Positions 37,401 to 51,375 of a stretch of 64,000 nt of DNA are shown here, piece by piece (the first letter of the stretch is position 1; each line of letters begins with the position of its first letter). Position numbers and translations under genes: made by a program. Origin of the DNA: Neelides folsomi (taxonomy: Eukaryota; Arthropoda; Collembola; Neelipleona; Neelidae). The notes under the pieces are model-generated. The model saw only the letters and a list, made by a program, of their open reading frames with translations, was not told the DNA's origin and ran no database searches. The stretch is from positions 62,001 to 126,000 of the forward strand of contig JAQGBZ010000087.1 in NCBI GenBank assembly GCA_034687125.1, read 5' to 3'.

Positions 37401-40400
37401 AGAAGAAAGGGGTTTTATTCCAACTCACCTGGGTTGGAAAGAGTTAAGGAATTTGAACCGGGTAGCCCACCTGTCCTCCCACCTCTGCCCCAAATTTTAT
37501 ATATTTCTACCTCATTCCAATTACAAATCTCCATTTCCATATTCAATTAACTCTGCTCTCTCTCTGTGTTCTCTTTTTCCACAGCTTTAAAATTCCTCCA
37601 TCATTTTCAATAAGAATTCCAAGAAAAGAATTGGGAATCGGAGAGCGGTTTTCCTCCCCAACTCCTGAATTCCTCCAATTGTAAGACTCACTTGGTCATA
37701 ATTAAAAGGAGCATACATATCCTCCACTACGTATGTATTGTATGTAACTTTTAGAGATATGTGTAGTATTAGGGCTGTGTTGTAAAAGGAGTCAGGTTGT
37801 TGATCATGATGGTCCTATGAGGGTAAGTAAGTAATAATGAGAAGACCTACCGATTGTAATTCCTCCTTTTGTGGAGTCTCCTTATAATGAAAATGGTCTT
37901 GGGAGTGTAGTGGAAGGAGGAATGTGGGGATTAAGGGCGTGAATGGTTGTTGTTGTTCTGGCGATGAAAGAGGGGGCCGCTTCCCACCACCAGGCAATTG
38001 AGGTGAGAGGACGAAGGTGAGAAAGTTGGACATGTATTTGAGCAGACTAACGGGGGATCGCTCCCTGCTCCGTCCCAACTTCTCCAGCTTAAACCTCCCG
38101 GTCCCTATTGTATAGAGAGGAGACGTCAAGGAGGTCCAGTGGAGGACACTTAATCTCTCACCCCCGAACAGAATGAGATCAATCTCCATTCAAAATCCTC
38201 CAAATCCCCAAACAGAAAAGATGACATGATGGGGGCTTAAAACGCTCTTCGGGGAATCCCTCCATTCACCCATCCGCTCCGATCCGTTTACCATTAAACG
38301 ACTTAAAACCTTCAAGCTCCTTTCCCATCAGGAGCCGCCGTTACGGGGAATCATTATGAACTAATCCAATTCCTCCTCATCAATACTCAAATTCAAGTAA
38401 TGGTTCAAGTACACGTCTCGGCTACTTAACCTTACCTCAAAGACTCACCATATATTAAATATGCTACTTAAGGAATTTAAGCTAAAATCTCTTCATCTCT
38501 TGTTAAGCACAAAGTCCTCTATACAAATAATCTTTATACCTTCAAATGATGCCTATGGCACAATGTAAATTTTATGAATTTACTTAAATGTGTGCCTTTA
38601 TACATAAATAAATATTGATGTATCAGCTATATTATTTAAGCATTAAATATATGGTAGTTAATTAAAATTAAAAATTAAAAATTTTTACTCACTCGCAATT
38701 GTATAAGATGGACTCTCCGATCTTGACCGTGAAGCAGGTAGCACCGTTGAGACAGTAGTGGGCGTCGTACTCGGGCGGACACGTGTAGGTCTGTATGGTA
38801 ATATTGGGTCGCAGGGTCGGACTCGGCGGCCGAGGTTTCGGGGTCGACCGGCTCGAACATCCATCTGGAAACAAGACGAGATCCTTTTAATGGGCAAACA
38901 GAGTGGACAAACACAGGGCCATCTGTCCCTTCCTATTTATATACCCTATTTATATATCCTATCCCGGGTCCTCCAATCCTCTGTCCACCCGGAGTCACTT
39001 CCGGAAAATATCCCCATACGGTCACCAAATATACACCTTACGGACAATGGGTCCATATGCCACTTAGTAACTCGATCCCGGGCACGCGAGCAGCTGAAGT
39101 GGGGAAAATAGGGAAAATGTCGGAAGTGACCTTCCCAACATCCCGGGATTCCATAACGAGAGATGATGAGTATGATTATCCTACTAGATATGGCATCTGG
39201 AGCACGGGAGCAACCTCTCCTCAGGGCGTATTAAAAAAGGCACGAGCCCAGACGGGAGGAATCCCCACCTGGCCACCTTCTTATCGCCGCCTCTAAATTA
39301 CTCCCAGACCCTAAGGAAAACTTAAATTACAGAAGCGGAAGATGGAGAAAAAAATTCTAAGGAACCCTCCCTATCTCCTTCTGATCCATCTTCCCTATCA
39401 TTCCCCATATTTTCCCTATCATTCCCCATATCATCCCCAATCATCTCTTACACATAAAATATGTCTTATATCCTTCTCCTTATACAGATATCAATTGTTT
39501 GTATTTATGATCCAGGTTCCTTCTTATACAAGTACCTGGAAGCAAGTGGACGCGTGTTCCTAACAGTGGCATTCAAAATCCCTCGAAAAAACGGCAAGTT
39601 GTGAGATCGAGAACTTTCCTTTTCAATCCGCCTCATTTGAATAAATCCTCCCATGTGCGGTAAAGGTAAAAGTTGGCAGCTGGGTCCGTTGTTTAAAGGG
39701 CCTCCTCAACCTCATCCTCTTTTCCATGGATGAGCAATTGGGAAAAACCTCAAAATCCCTACGAAATGGTCTCCTATTAACAGGGTTAGTTTTAGGTAGA
39801 ACAACCGGACATTTGGATGAAAAATAAAAGAGCTTTTTCCGAGGGGGAGAATCCGTCCGTAGCTTCCAGCTACGGATATTCTGAATCAAATCCAGCACAA
39901 CACACACATTCACCCGCATTAAAACCAGCCTCCATGCATTGGCCATGAAAGAGAATGTAGCCTTGGGAAGTTGTAGCAGGGAAATGTGTAGGGACGGATT
40001 TCGAGGGCCCTTCAAACGAAACACCGAAGAACCCTTCGTCTCCAAAAACTTTCCAATTAACCTCCGCACACGCCCACCTCATCATTAAAATAAATCACGC
40101 GAAATCCTCGCACAAAATTCCTCACGTCGAGATAAATCTCCAACGAGTTAAAAAATCCCTCTCCGTTTAAAATTCCCTCTCTTTTAGTTATACAAAAAAA
40201 TCCCTTCAGTTGATCCAAGTTCCAGCATATGTATTATATTACTTAATGAGTAATGGTTAATCCTATACAATCCTATACTACATAAAATACTTTAAGGTTA
40301 AACTTTAAGGTCCAAATATCCAAACATGTAAAGATTTAAGGATGCTTATAGGAAATTATAAAGGACATAGAGATAGAAATACATTGAGTGGTATACTAAA

Positions 40401-43400
40401 TATTAGTGAAGAGTTTCACTGGGTCAAGGCGGTCTGGAATGAAAAGCTCATCATTGAGGAATTATTCATACAAGGAGGTAATTACACTTCCACCTTTTTT
40501 AATTCTAGTTTCAGAAATGTCTGTGAGTCAGTTGCTGCACTTACGTACCTTCCTCATAGCACTCTGATATTAACTCCATCAGGGCTCTTTTTACTTTTAT
40601 ACACCGGCAGTTTTCCTTACAACGTGAGTCTTAAAAAACCTTTAGTTTTTTACTAGGAATTTTAACTTGACCCGTGCGTAGTTTTTCTCCGTTCACCGGC
40701 TGTTGTGGAAGGCAGAGCTCGTGCCGGGCTTTCCCTTTCTTCTCCACACGATTATAACACGACTTAGGGCAAGACGTAACTGAAATTTCAATTGCGGCGG
40801 GGGCATCTGGCAAGGGCAATGCCATCAAGGGCATCTTATCTAACTGTCTCACTTTTTAAATGTCCGAATTAGGTCCAAGGTGGATGGATTTAGTATACCA
40901 ACTACTCCTAAAGGATTACACACCAATTTTTATTATTCTACAAATCCTCTGGCTTTATTTCCTTCTCCAGTCACGTCACACGCCACACTGCGTTAGACCA
41001 CTTGTAAAACTCAACAATAAAAAATACCCTAAAACTCCCGTCCTTCCAAAATAAATGCTAAATAAGTCAAATAACAAAACAACCAATCTCCACCTTGCAT
41101 TTTTCCATTGTTCCCTCATTACCTTTATTACTTTACAATTTTCCATTCCATAAAATACAGGTACAGGACAAGTATGCATTTATTATATTAATGATTTTTT
41201 AAACAAGTGAATTTTTAAATAATATTTCTGCATATTATGTAAATAAAAGTATTTGTTCAAATAAGATTAAATTCCATTGGTTTATCACATGCTCCACCTC
41301 GATAAGCTCCGAGGTTGCTCCTCATTAACTGAAGGCCTCGCTTTTATGTTCGTACTTATTATGTGTATGAAACACACCGTGTGCACCACCATCATACCAA
41401 TTTTACAATAACTGAGGACGTCGTCTGTCAACACAGTCCTTATCTCTCCCGAGGAATTTTACCCTCACATCCTCAAATGACCCAAGACGTGTACACAGCA
41501 TAGGGATTCAGGTGTGTTCACGTTCCCATTCTAATCATCTCTCTCTCTTTTCTCTCAGAAATTATCTCTCCTGATAACATCCTCGTTAATAGCCCCAATA
41601 CATACCCTCAATAATATCTTTTCCTCCGCTATCATGTAAACCGTTCACGTACACAGGTAAAATACTTATTAGATGTCTAATAAGCTCAACCTTTGTATAC
41701 ATATTCAAACTAAATATCTGTATTATGAACCATTCCTTAACGAAACTGATTAACTGATATATTTTTACATACTGTTAAAATACTGTAATAAGCATATCCC
41801 TATATTTATATATCTAAATAAATTACTTATATTCTTCCAATTTATCTCGAATATCCGGCCCGAGAAAAAACTGATCTTTTCCTGGTTTTCCCCCCCAGAA
41901 TTTCCTCCAAGTTTCCTTTTTATAAAATTCATGACGTTGACTTTGGGCTGATGATGGGCATTTGGACGAGAATGACAAAAGGTCCGAAATATCATGAAAG
42001 TGTCGAGTGTCATCTGGATGTGATGATGGGTGTTAAAGGGGGGAGTTGGTGCAAATTGTAGGACATGGAGGTTCCTTCACGGTTCATTCTCTCTTCCAAC
42101 TCCTCTCATCCCCTCAGTTTTTTTACACTTTGACAGCCGACGAACCGTGAATGAGGAGCGAACTGTGGAGTCAAGAGAATCACAAACTCTCCCTCCAGTT
42201 CACCCATCTACAATTACTCACAATAATATTTTACACTCACTGAGGAACCTTTGTATTTACCAAATGGACACACACAACAAACAACTTCAACACCCTTTTC
42301 TTTGCTTCTCAATCATCAGTCAACCAGTTTCATACTTCCTTCATTCAAGTCATAAAGAAATTTCCTAAAAATTAAGGAAAATGACCAGAATTTGTCAATT
42401 TTGTGATGTCATTTTGAAACTGTCAATTTATGAAATGGACACTCAGCCTTCTTATTAATTATTAAATCCCAAAATTCCCAATTAAGTTCAATATCATTCA
42501 ATATCATTCACTTTCAAAATTACTAAAAAAAATCTTACAATAAAAACCCTACAATAAAAACCGTACATCATAAATGTAAAAACCGTTCCTAGCAAAATGA
42601 AAATAAAAAATCATTCCCACCAAAACCGGACATGTGGTTGGGAAGTTTGAATGAAATTGACATGAAGAATAAAATGGAATATTACAATAAGAATGTTATA
42701 ATGGGAATTGGAAATATTATAAGTTTTTATACGTTAACTCGTATTTAAAGAAAGGTAAAAAATGTAAAGAATAAAGAATGAATTTATCAACTGGAGGGAA
42801 TTTGAGAAGTGTAGCCGGTGTGTTAATGTCGGGAGTTGAGAAGAAGATAATACGGACCTCAAATTACGCTTCCTTTTTCAATTGCCCCTTTCTTCTCTCC
42901 GGCCCCATAAATATTTGAAGTGTGGAAGTGTAGCGAATGAAGATGGTGGTGCGTCTCGAAGAGAGTCAGCACATGGGACACGTGGAGGAAAGATAATGAT
43001 AATTCCCTCCCATCCGAATAAAAGAAGGTTTGAAGAAAAATGTGGACCAGAAACGCGTGCCATTGTCATCTGAGCCTCCTCCAAAGACTCTCGGCGTCCC
43101 TCTGAACCCAAAAGTCAATCCCCACTCTTCCCAGATGAATCTCTTTTTGGGAAATATGCAGATGGGCTCGGAAGTTCCTCATGCATTGTGTGATGATTCT
43201 CCTCAGGCTCGCGTCCCAAAACTTTTCAAAACATCTTACAAGACGATATGTAACACAATAATATGTTTTATATTCATAGTCAAAACCACACTGCCAATGA
43301 GACCAATACTCATATGAAAGTATTCGTTAAGTATCCTTATTTTCCTTATATTCCAATACAGTATTTATGTATATGTAAATAGTATAAATATTATGTATCC

Positions 43401-46400
43401 TTATATTGTCGTATTTCCCATTGAGAGTTTCCCTTATTACTTCATTTCCATCTGCTTAACTCTTTAATAGTGGGGACGATGTGGATCTTCCAGGGTGGAA
43501 TTTGGACAGAAACATCTTTTTCTCTCTCCCCACATGTGGTTACTCCTTCACTTCCTATCCATCTGCGGGGAAGACCAGGGAGCTTAAATCATTTCGAGAC
43601 GACAGTGGGACCGATTGTCTCGCTCCTTTGGCGGATTCCTCCCTCCAAGAAGAAGTCGGAATATTTAAACTAACCAGACCTACCCATCCGGAAGAATAAT
43701 ACCCTTCTCCAATCTATTCATCCAATGGTTCAAAAAATGTCTCCAAAGACTTGGAAAACTCCTGAAGTGCGTCCAAGTTCGCACAAAGTTCAAATGTCCC
43801 CTTGATGGGTCGATGGAGCCCTAATCACTCACAAATGACTAGGAATCACTCAGAAATGAAAGGGAGCTGACCGGATAATCAACCCACATTAAATTTCCTC
43901 ACAAAATCTAACGACAGTCGTGTAAAATAATTTCCTTCTTCGTCCATACAGATATCATATGTACATATAAAACTACTACACATTCTTCATATCCTTTCAT
44001 TCCTCATTCTTTTATTTCCTTTCAAAACCCAAGTTATAAACATAAAAAAGTTCCTTTTTCCATATAATAATAATTGATCCTTTCTCAATTATACAAAAAC
44101 CCACAAGGTTCGTTTTGAAACCTAATTTACTTAAAATATTTTTCAAACATTATTTGACCAAAAATATCTTTTTTTCATAAAATTGCTCTACAATATTCCT
44201 CTTTACTCTATTTTAGACAGTTATTATTTTCTGAGACTCAATGAATTAAAGTCAATGAATAAAAGTCAATGAAAAGGCGAGTATTAAATATAGGAAAAAA
44301 GGAATAGTGTCGGAATTTGTGTGTGTGTTCCGGAAATGTGAATGGAACCTGGGAATTCATTTAATCCCCTTATTTCATTATTAAAGGTGAAGAAGGGGGA
44401 AAGAGGGGAAAGTGGCCAAGTGCACCCAACGTCCTCTCCGTCTCTTCCGTACATATGGTGGGGAATGTCTCGAGTTTCTTCCGGCTTCCTGCGACTGGAA
44501 AAGTGGGAAGGAGTGGCCGCACGAAGTCCACTTCCATTTACTCAAAACATCATAAATGGGCCTTTATCTCCCCTCCTCATCGACCATATACAAATTACAG
44601 GCTCGCCAGGGCACAAAAACCTATCACTCCCCATAACACAATAACGAATGCCCCATTCTCAAAATTCAAACACGAAAAAAAATCACAAAAGACGCTCCAT
44701 CAAATTCATGTTCCACCACAATATTTATTTTCATTATATTTAATATTTACCATACAATTTGAATATAACCTCAACTCAAATTCGTAAACAAAGATTGCAA
44801 AAAACGCACATGGTACGTGTTTCATGTTACACAAGTTCGATACTGTTGTAATACAAATGATTACAAGATTGCTAAATGCAATACCAATACTTTAAAATAG
44901 TTAGTTATATATTATTAACTACAATTTTAAGTTTTGATTCAAAGTATTGTTAAAATCCTCAAGTTTTAATAAAGCTTTATACAAATACTTACTATACTTA
45001 AAATCTGCCTATAATGAATGATTTAACTCCGCTTCACTTTCACTTTCGACTCTCACAAGGAAAATATTTGCTCCTCGACGACAAATAAATGTTTGGAAAT
45101 GAATGGAGCTCTTCATGAACCCAATGTCTCATAAAATATCCATATCCTTCACATTCCAATATGCCCAATATATTCAAAGAATAAGAAGGTATACATGTTC
45201 CTCATATACCTATCTAATATGTTATGACTCCTTTATATTGGTACTCCATAAGCTCTCTTACATATTAGTTATATGTATAAGTTCATTGAAAAATAAGCCG
45301 AATTTTAATAAACTTTTAATGGGCAATTTGAACTGTTTTTGGTTGGTGGTAGTGAAACAAACTGGAAGTTGAACTTGCGAGTCGTAAAACTCCTTCAACT
45401 CCCATTTCCCCATCCTATCCATATATCCCGACACTATCCATCATGCTCCCTGACAAAAGACATACTTCACTCCCATTCAGTCCACATGGAAAATTGAAGG
45501 GATCCTCCTCAATAACCAATATGAAGTTCGAGTCGTTAACGATCTCATCAAATATTGAAATGTCCTTTTGTTTTTCTCAATCTAACCGTCTTTTTATTAC
45601 TTCAGGACTTCACAACCTCAACTAAACTCAAGTTTAACCAAAAGTTAAAAATAAATAAGAATATTTCAGCAATTGACATTATTAAAAGAATCCTTAGCTT
45701 TTAAGAAACAATTCCATTTAGATAAAATATAAAAATGTATTATGTAACTTTTATTCGAATTATATTGACTATAAAGACAGATTGGATGTAAATTGGAAAT
45801 AAAGCAATAAAGTTCGTGTGACGAGTTGCAAAGCATTTGTCCACGATTGGTCCCTCAATAAATCAAGCATCATTTCATATTTACATAATGAAGAAGAATG
45901 TGCAATGAACCTAATGAGTATAATCATTCTTTTACCTCGTCTTTTATTCCTCTCTTCAATTTTCTCCCTATTCATTTGAGCTTAAAAGCTTCTCATTGCA
46001 CTCTTGAATTAAATATCAGCTCTTACTTCCCATACATCATTTAATTGTCCCTTTCCCTTCAACTCAATTACTCCCAAGTGAAATGAGTGAATTAACCATG
46101 AGGAAGATGTATCTCCAGCCCTTACTCTGCAACCATTTATTGCAACCATTTACTGCAAGTATTTGTTACAAGTATTTATTTACTAAAAAGGTTCAATTAA
46201 CCTCCTATTAAATCCTCCCTCTTATTTATTATCAAGCCCCTCGTAAAAGGAAATTGAATGTTGGGTAAATGGACAAGGGAATTGTATCCGACAAATAAAG
46301 GGAGAGATGGTGAGTGTTGGGGAGTTGGAAGGAAGAACATGATGTCGAGAAAGTGGGGAGATGTATCTCTCCTCTCTCTTAAGTATGTGATGCTAAGGGG

Positions 46401-49400
46401 GTGGAGATGATGGATCTCCGATCTTCTCCATGTCTCAAGTGAGTGAGGGACAAGGGGGAAGATTAAGGATGGATTTTGAAGGCAAAGAGACTCAAAAGTT
46501 TGAAGGAGGAAGTGTGGCGAGTGTTCCGACTCATTTTCCGCCCAGCTTTTTCCCATCAGAGTCCCTCCGGGATTTATAGGGAGCTGGAAATGAACCCAAA
46601 ATGCTCTACACTCCACGAGGGAAACAGAAGGTGCATATGTCCACGTTCCACCACTTCGCCATACAACCAAACCAATCCCACAATGAACTCACCCAACACA
46701 CAAAAGGAGGTTTTGGGGACGAAAATAGGAATGGGAAATGTGGAAATTTCAACCCTCTCCCTCGCGCCCATCTGAAGCACCCAAAAACGATTCCAGATCC
46801 AAATCCACGACGTACATTAACTTTAACTATATAAGAAAACCCTCACCAACAACCCTTTGGCATTATTTGCTAAACTGAAAAACAGGGAACAAGGGGAATA
46901 ATGAAAAAAAACTCAATGTTGTATTTAGTATTTTACTTACTGTACCATATATGAAAAAAAAGTCTTTTTTCTTTCACCACCCGAACAATATGGATAGGTT
47001 TAAATTAAAGGAATTGCCAAAACAAATATCAATTTCACAGGAGGAATAAATCGGAGCAGGGCCATTACTCACTTTCATAAATACGGGATTTCGGGAGAGG
47101 TGAGGAAACAATAAATAAGGAAGTCTATAAATAAGGATGTGTATCACCACCACCGATACTTTAACCATATTACACCACACAAATTGCATCACTCCAAATC
47201 ACTCTTACTCCTTAATGTATACCCACAATGGTAAACCAAAGAATATTCAAAAAAGTTCTCATATTAACCTCTCGTTCGAGCTTCAAACGAGTCTCATATG
47301 GGAAACCTTTTTAACCCGCGCCCGCTTTTGACACCCACCCTCATGTCAAAAAATTGATAAGTTCCGAAGAGCTTCTCATTCTCATCCTTATCTCCATTTC
47401 TCACATACTTTACATGATACTCTCTTTCACAAGAATACATTATCTCATTCTCATATACACATACTCGTTAAACATATTGACAGATAAGCTACACCACAAA
47501 TAAATATCCTATAGAAAATACAATATTATAATATACGGCAAAAATTCCATATTGTAAAATATATTATTTTCTCACTATAATTCTTTTATATTATTTGTTA
47601 TATTTAAAAAGTGAGTTTATACTCAATGTAAAAGTATTATGTAATATATTGTAAAAATGCATGGGAAAGATAAGAAGTTTGTGAGTTGATGTAAAGTCAA
47701 CGCACCCAACCAGGACGAAGTGCGGATATAGAAGGTGATTATAAGAAGTGTCTCATTTGAAATCTTAAGAATCTTCTTGTGAGGGAGGTTCCTTGTCACA
47801 ACAGTTATTCTCGAGTGACAGTGAAATCAGTTACCCTCAGGAGTAATTTGTACGGCTAAAAATGGGGTTTATTTTTTTCCTTGTGAAAATAAAACTCCCT
47901 TAACGTTCACTTCCTCTCGAGACCATTATCCCTCTTGACGCTCATCATCGAACAAGGAGAAGTTCTGGGTCCAAAACTATTTACCAACTTCTCTATTATT
48001 TTTATTTTCCACTGTTATTTTTCAATCCCAAAATGATTTTAAAATATTTCATATTGATATTATTAAGCTCTCTATATTTCTTCACATCCTCATACATTAA
48101 ATACATTTACAGGTATGTAATTCCTAAGCTCAGACAGTGACATTGTACATGCAGGCTGGGAAAGTAGGCAAAGTGAATTGGCACGCGAGGAAAAACAATT
48201 AATTAATTACTTCCTCCTTTTAATCATACTTTATAGTTTTTTCATCAACTCCACTCCGCTCGTGTAATTAAGAAGAGATAATTTGAAATAATTTCCCAAT
48301 TCCCTAACCTCTTTGTTCATTTCATCCAAATGAGTAAATGGTTGGTAGTAAATATTAGAAATGTAATTTAAGTACATTCGTAATACATTTGGTATATAAT
48401 GTAATACAGTACTGTACTTATGTGTAGTTATAAACTTGGTTAATAAAACCATCCAACCCATCAAATAAGTACAAAACTAAGCCTTGCACATTTTTTAACT
48501 AGCCCTCATCAAACATGCAGACATTCCTGGGTTAAAGTAGACAAAAGTCATTAAGGAGCCCATTGAGGGAGAATTAGGACCAATGTATGAATTAGATGAA
48601 GAAAGGGAAGGTAAATACACGGGCTGTTGTGATGAATCTCTATGAGTAATGGAGAGATGAATTCTTTTCTCAACCCCCATTGTTGTCCACAAGAGAAGAA
48701 GAAGTCTGTGTCTGGCGGAGGAGCCGAAATGAACAACTCTTCCCCCCTTCCAGTTCCGTCTCATTACGCGTGAGTGAGCAAATCTCCTCGAGGGTCACAG
48801 GCTAGGGCTATGAAGAGGATCCGGTGACAAGTTTCGTCTCCTTGATCAAATACACCTGTCGATCCCGCTCATCCGTGATCATTACAAGAGAGGAGATCAT
48901 AACTGAGGGATCATTGCTCTTCTTCAAAAAAAACTCCCACCAGTTTATTTATGACAAAATGTTTATTTCCATTAATTCGGGACTCGAACTCAACCTCACA
49001 AGTGAAACTCAGACTAAACTATTTAAAATAAGATAAACCATCCACTAGATCCTACAATACATCACAATGCTAATCCACTTTAAAACTATAAAAATAAACT
49101 AACCCTAAAGAAAATAACTAAACTATAAGTACAATATAAGTATATTGCAAATATATTAGGTAATTTAAAAATATTCTTACCTACCTTACATAAAATAATT
49201 TATATAGAGCGACACGGATGTGTGTATGTTATACTAAAGTAAAAGAATAATACTCTTATGCAAAATTATCTAAAAGTAATCTAATTATCTGATAAGATTC
49301 TTGATATATTGTCTAGATATACATTTTTACGCCTCTATTCCGCATTTATGTAAAGTCAGGGTAAATAAGAATAATGAGGAGATATATTATAAAATGTGAA

Positions 49401-51325
49401 GGAATATATCTCTTTATGTAACATTACTTTTACTTTACTTCTATCCCAATCCTAGGTGGATAAATAAATAAAAGGTTATTCATTCCCTCTCCATTCACTC
49501 TTGAGATGAATGTAGATGAAGATTCAAACATCATCCGGTTCCGAGAGCGATGAGAGCAGATTGGGGAAATAAAAATACGTCGACACATCCTTCCTTCACC
49601 AACAGAGTTCAACTTCAATGTCATTCATTGACTCTTGAATGAAATCCAGTGAATGAAATAGTAAATGAAACTTGGCCCTTCGCCACGAGGTCAAATCACA
49701 AAACTTCAGGACTCAAATACAAGACATCAAATACAACCCCAAAAAGATATTCAATACAGAGACCACAAAGGAAAGTCAAAGGAAACCCAAAGGTGGACCT
49801 TAGGAAATGTAAAGGTGTAATGAGTGAATTTATTAAAGGTGGACCTCAAAGGGTTTTCTCTCAGGAGAATAATCCAATAATGGGACGGAAAGGTGGTGAT
49901 TTCTGCCACGCGTGGGGGATATTCCCGGCGTGCGTTTGGATCCACCACAAAACGTCCTTCAGGGCCTTCACACTGGGCTGAGCCCGAGGAGAATCCCCGA
50001 AACTTACACAAATTATGCATGGAGAATAATGAGGGAGGAGATTTTGTATTTTTCTTTCCCCAACATCCGCTCATCCATCCCCGCGTCTCAGTTCAAATAC
50101 GCTCAAAATCACTCAAAATGTCCTAACTCCGTATTCAAATTCCGAGGAGTATTGGAGGTCGTAATTTACCTGAAGAAAAGGATCGGTCCTCCAATTTCAC
50201 CATTTATATCCACACCACCTTGTGATATATACCTTAAAATATACCTTATATTTTACCTTCTCGGTTCGAACTCTCCGGTTCCTTTCAATAAGGAGTATAA
50301 TAATAGGTAGAGTGCCGTGGTTGATTTATGGGCCCTAATCTCCCTCCTACTACATTAACGACAATCAACTACTACGGAGAAAAAAAGGAACCCTTTAACA
50401 ACACACGACCAACCAACTCCCGATATATTAAATATAATATATTTAAAAAATCTTGTATAGCAAACCTAATATATTTAACTATAAATAAACTCTAGTATAT
50501 TGTAATGCATACGAAAATAAAAATACAGATATTGTGTGTCAGTAATACAGATATGAAGATATGATATATCTGCTATATAATATGTTTCTTAAAATTCCTT
50601 CATGATATGGCTACATTCTCAATTTCCATATAATAGCCGAATCAGAATCAATAGCGAGGTTTAAAAATCCTTTTTTCCTCATGTAAGTAGTTAAGGAGAG
50701 GGCGGAGGGCTGAGAACGTCATTCGTTGCTCCTTGGACCTTAACACAGCCGCCGATCCGATTTGGATCACTAGGCCCAGAAGACGAAGGGAGACAATGGG
50801 GGAATGATGACAACTCCCGTTTCCCACGCTAGCCCCTATCTTCACAAATTGACAATATCAGAGATCAAAATGGGTCTATCGGGATGGCAATCGGAGGGAA
50901 CAATGGGGATCCTTCAACAAATCCATATATTACTCCAAAAGCAAATCCATATATAAAAATTAGATATACAAATCCATATAAATACAGATCTCTGTACATA
51001 AGTATCTCTACATCAGTATAAAATATCTTCCTGCTTATAAAATTCCTATGTTTATCCATATAAAATTAATATCTTCCTCCACTGTCAAATTCCATCCATA
51101 CAAATCCCAGAACAATCCAATGTAAATGGATCTAAATAGGAACTAATGCACCATGTATGAATAAATTAAAGACTCGGGTGGACTTCCCCATTAGGAGAAT
51201 CGCGGAAGTTCCGAAAATGGTTAAAAAGATAAGATTCAACAAAGGGCATTTTTCTTACCAGCCACGTCGAGTTGCAGGCAAAGCGTCACAATGACGATGA
51301 TGAGGTAGAGGAATGAAGTCGTCAT
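34417..51325 (-). CDS. Spitz-like transmembrane EGF receptor ligand
   Basis: TGF-alpha-type EGFR ligand. Exons 51259-51325, 38693-38864, 36817-36878, 35359-35503, 35132-35258 and 34417-34533 give 229 residues, the same size class as fly Spitz. Signal peptide 1-22 (MTTSFLYLIIVIVTLCLQL). A Pro/Ser/Arg-rich linker leads to one EGF domain with cysteines 51, 60, 66, 79, 81 and 90; CFTVKIGESILYNCECAEGY and MGQRCEFKDLDGSYL are Spitz hallmarks. MLEQAGFTSGA enters the membrane helix (about 112-133), matching the Ser-Gly-Ala rhomboid cleavage region of Spitz. The cytosolic tail starts RSRRRLDLKKKE and ends EADPGPSLP. Introns of 12.4, 1.8 and 1.3 kb separate the N-terminal and EGF exons. The exons are GC-rich against their surroundings. 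Start chosen at the signal peptide, but the frame is open upstream. Confidence 0.93.
35883..36060. other. CA-rich patch in EGF-ligand intron
   Basis: CACACACACCAAACAGGC followed by CACACACATACACAGAGAG: a degraded (CA)n/(CACA) stretch in the intron between the transmembrane and EGF exons. No coding meaning. Confidence 0.4.
36205..36272. repeat. two-copy ~33-bp direct repeat
   Basis: CATATAAATATTTAACTACA...CATTCATA is followed directly by ACATATAAATATTTAAACTA...TATTCATA: a diverged tandem duplication inside an intron of the EGF-ligand gene. Confidence 0.6.
37195..37244. repeat. 12-bp tandem repeat, about four copies
   Basis: Consecutive imperfect copies of TGTTAACTCCAA in the intron between the two EGF-domain exons of the ligand gene. 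Each copy carries a GTTAAC palindrome. Confidence 0.7.
38865..51258 (-). other. 12.4-kb intron of the EGF-ligand gene
   Basis: No exon with convincing splice sites and homology was found. GC-elevated patches stand out at roughly 38870-39300, 39600-40100, 43000-43700, 44340-44620, 46200-46800, 48500-48850, 49850-50100 and 50690-50830, separated by AT-rich stretches. They produce many overlapping short reading frames on both strands that do not look like genes. A perfect ETS-type word (CCGGAAGT, minus strand) occurs near 38998. Candidate enhancers. Confidence 0.45.
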
Positions 51326-51375
51326 TTTTCCCCATGGAGTCGGTGGGAAGTTCAACGGCCGCCGCCGCCGTCTCC
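51326..51375 (-). other. 5' part of the signal-peptide exon (UTR or N-terminal extension)
   Basis: The exon begins after TTTTTACAG at 51375 and runs 50 bp before the signal-peptide ATG at 51325. It is GC-rich, coding five arginines if read in frame from the upstream exon (GRRRRRPLNFPPTPWGK), with no stop before the ATG. Confidence 0.6.

Noticed and set aside
37440-37510. tRNA-like B-box on the minus strand (GGTTCAAATTCC)
   Set aside because: The flanking bases cannot form a T-arm or acceptor stem and no A-box is present at the right distance.
38758-39111. Plus-strand frame of 117 codons over the EGF exon
   Set aside because: It is the antisense shadow of the GC-rich EGF exon and its flank.
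39870-40085. Cys-rich minus-strand frame in the EGF-ligand intron (GQCMEAGFNAGECVCCAGF) that looks faintly EGF-like
   Set aside because: No six-cysteine EGF spacing, no phase-compatible splice sites seen, and it overlaps an equally long frame in another register.
46197-46670. 157-codon minus-strand frame
   Set aside because: Does not begin with ATG, lies in a pyrimidine-rich GC patch with overlapping frames on both strands, and has no recognisable motif.
48960-49000. Second B-box-like word (GTTCGAGTCC, minus strand)
   Set aside because: No cloverleaf can be drawn around it.
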